Shown here: positions 62,708 through 64,000 of the stretch, piece after piece | Position numbering within the stretch: the first letter of the stretch is position 1 | Layout of the letters: each line of letters opens with the position of its first letter | Assembly (NCBI GenBank): GCA_905221605.1 | Contig: CAJNDS010002722.1 | Location: forward strand, 122,501 to 186,500 | DNA: 64,000 nucleotides | DNA from: Symbiodinium natans | Taxonomy: Eukaryota > Sar > Dinophyceae > Suessiales > Symbiodiniaceae | Direction of reading: 5' to 3' | Program-made: the position numbers and the translations under genes | The notes under the pieces: generated by a model | What the model was told of the DNA's origin: nothing | Databases searched by the model: none | What the model saw: the letters and a program-made list of their open reading frames with translations, nothing else

Positions 62708-64000
62708 GTAGGTTCCCTTCCTCGGGATTAGGGTTTAGGGTTTAGGGTTTAAGGGTTTAAGGGTTTAAGGGTTTAGGGTTTAGGGTTTAGGGTTTAGGGT
62801 TTAGGGTTTAGGGTTTAGGGTTTAGGGTTCAGGGTTCAGGGTTCAGGGTTCAGGGTTTAGGGTGTCAAGAACCCAAAAACCCTAAACCCTGAACAGCCTA
62901 TTAGCCCCCTTTTTTCCGTCTCAAGTCGAAGCAGGCTGCGAAGCTCCGGCCGGACTTTGCGCGAGGCCCCCATCCGTGTTCGGGGTTTAGGGGTTTAGAG
63001 GGGTGTTGGGGGTTTGGGGGTTTCTGTAGCCTGAACGCCAAGCCCGAAGCCCTAAGCCCTAAACCCTAAACCCCAAACCCTAAACCCTAAACCCTAAACC
63101 CTAAGCCGTCCCCGAGCTTCATGCCAGGGATTGCAAAGACGATACGCTCCGGGTGAGACTGAGACGCAGTGTGCGTTTCAGGCATTCGAGGATAGAGCCG
63201 GGTTTAGGGTTCAGGGTTTAGGGTTTAGGGTTTGGTCTAGGGTTTAGGGTTTAGGGTTTGGTCTAGGGTTTAGGGCTTAGGGTTTCAAGGGCCTGCCTAG
63301 TTAGGCTTTTGGGGTTTGGGGCGCAGCGCTCGACCTCGATTATCGTGCGAGTACGCGTAAGTCTGCCCACATGTGGGCAAGCTCCCTGCATTGGGCCTCT
63401 CGGACGTGCAGAAACCTACCCAAAACCCTGAACCCAAACCCCAAACCCCAAACCCCAAACCCCAAACCCCAAACCCCAAACCCCAAACCCCAAACCCCAA
63501 ACCCCAAACCCTAAACCCTAAACCCTAAACCCTAGTCCTAGTTTACTCTTGGGTCACCCCAAACGCTAAACCCTAAGCCCTAAACCCCTATACCAAGGGA
63601 CCATGTAACGACCCTAAGAAGAGAAGCGCCTGCGTGGGAGGCTACCTGGGCCTTGCCCGAGCACTGCGCCTGTTGCGGCTTGGTTGCCCCTAAGCCCTAA
63701 GCTAAGCCCTAAGCCCTAAGCCCCAAGCCCGAAGCCCTAAGCCCTAAGCCCTAAGCCCTAAGCCCTCAGCCCTCAGCCCTCAGCCCTCAGCCTTCAGCCC
63801 TCAGCCCTCAGCCCTCAGCCCTAAGCCCTAAGCCCTAAGCCCTAAGCCCTAAGCCCTAAGCCCTAAGCCCTGAGCCCTGAGCCCTGAGCCCCAAGCCCCA
63901 AGCCCCAAGCCCCCAGCCCCAAGCCCCAAGCCCTAAGCAGTTTCGGGAGACTCTTGGTTTTTAAGGCGTAGGTCGAGGTCCAGGTTTTAATGGGTCTAGG
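62708..64000. other. Right end: arrays and variant blocks
   Basis: TTTAGGG/GGGTTTAA 62729-62860, CCCTAAA 63056-63105, TTTAGGG with GGTCTAG variants 63200-63280, CCCCAAA 63429-63510, and CCCTAAG, CCCTCAG, CCCTGAG and CCCCAAG blocks 63688-63945. A possible exon is at 62932-62965; otherwise I see no gene. Confidence 0.7.

Overview
This window looks like nuclear DNA of a dinoflagellate. Three things support that. (1) A near-exact relic of the dinoflagellate trans-spliced leader sits at 32808-32829. (2) Introns in every gene I could follow often begin with GC, sometimes GA, instead of GT, with acceptors of the AG|G type. (3) Every gene I could read lies on the + strand, is cut into very small exons, and is spread over many kilobases. 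The repeat TTTAGGG/CCCTAAA, the telomere unit reported for dinoflagellates, occurs in dozens of interstitial arrays in both orientations.

The central observation is that the short unique islands between telomere-type arrays are exons, and the arrays lie in introns. This is clearest for ribosomal protein uS11 (RPS14), whose codons run in order through eight exons at 275-10725. It is equally clear for a Cys-based protein phosphatase (43640-52103), where HCRGGHGRTG and the following helix are assembled from separate islands. The same logic reads out an Ala/Pro-rich unknown protein (13786-23913), an R3H-like/Ser-Arg-rich protein (24151-26206), an acidic protein (27726-30049), and further unknown genes at 31.5-32.5, 33.9-35.1, 35.4-42.9 and 59.7-62.7 kb. 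A vesicular-amine-transporter-like MFS gene (5887-8045, same strand) lies inside the 4.8-kb intron 5 of uS11.

Layout: 0.3-10.7 kb uS11 with the nested MFS gene; 10.7-13.8 kb arrays and palindromic elements; 13.8-23.9 kb unknown Ala/Pro-rich gene; 24.1-26.2 kb R3H-like gene; 26.2-33 kb small exons, microsatellites and the spliced-leader relic; 33.9-35.1 kb a gene whose introns share their first 16 bases; 35.4-42.9 kb unknown gene; 43.6-52.1 kb phosphatase; 52.7-58.6 kb a young retroelement with identical 567-bp terminal direct repeats, a 10-13 bp target duplication, a reverse transcriptase (RYVDDL) and a candidate upstream GIY-YIG domain, most like a Penelope-type element; 58.6-64 kb arrays with a few exons.

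The window also carries at least eight families of short palindromic (MITE-like) elements. Comparing copies shows telomere-type arrays inserted inside these elements (39956-40059) and exactly at an introner-like acceptor (26061-26108). That suggests the arrays are gained into existing DNA and tolerated because each TTTAGGG unit carries its own GT and AG. Exon calls come from reading frames, splice phase and family knowledge only; I had no transcripts or searches, and boundaries can be off by a few bases.
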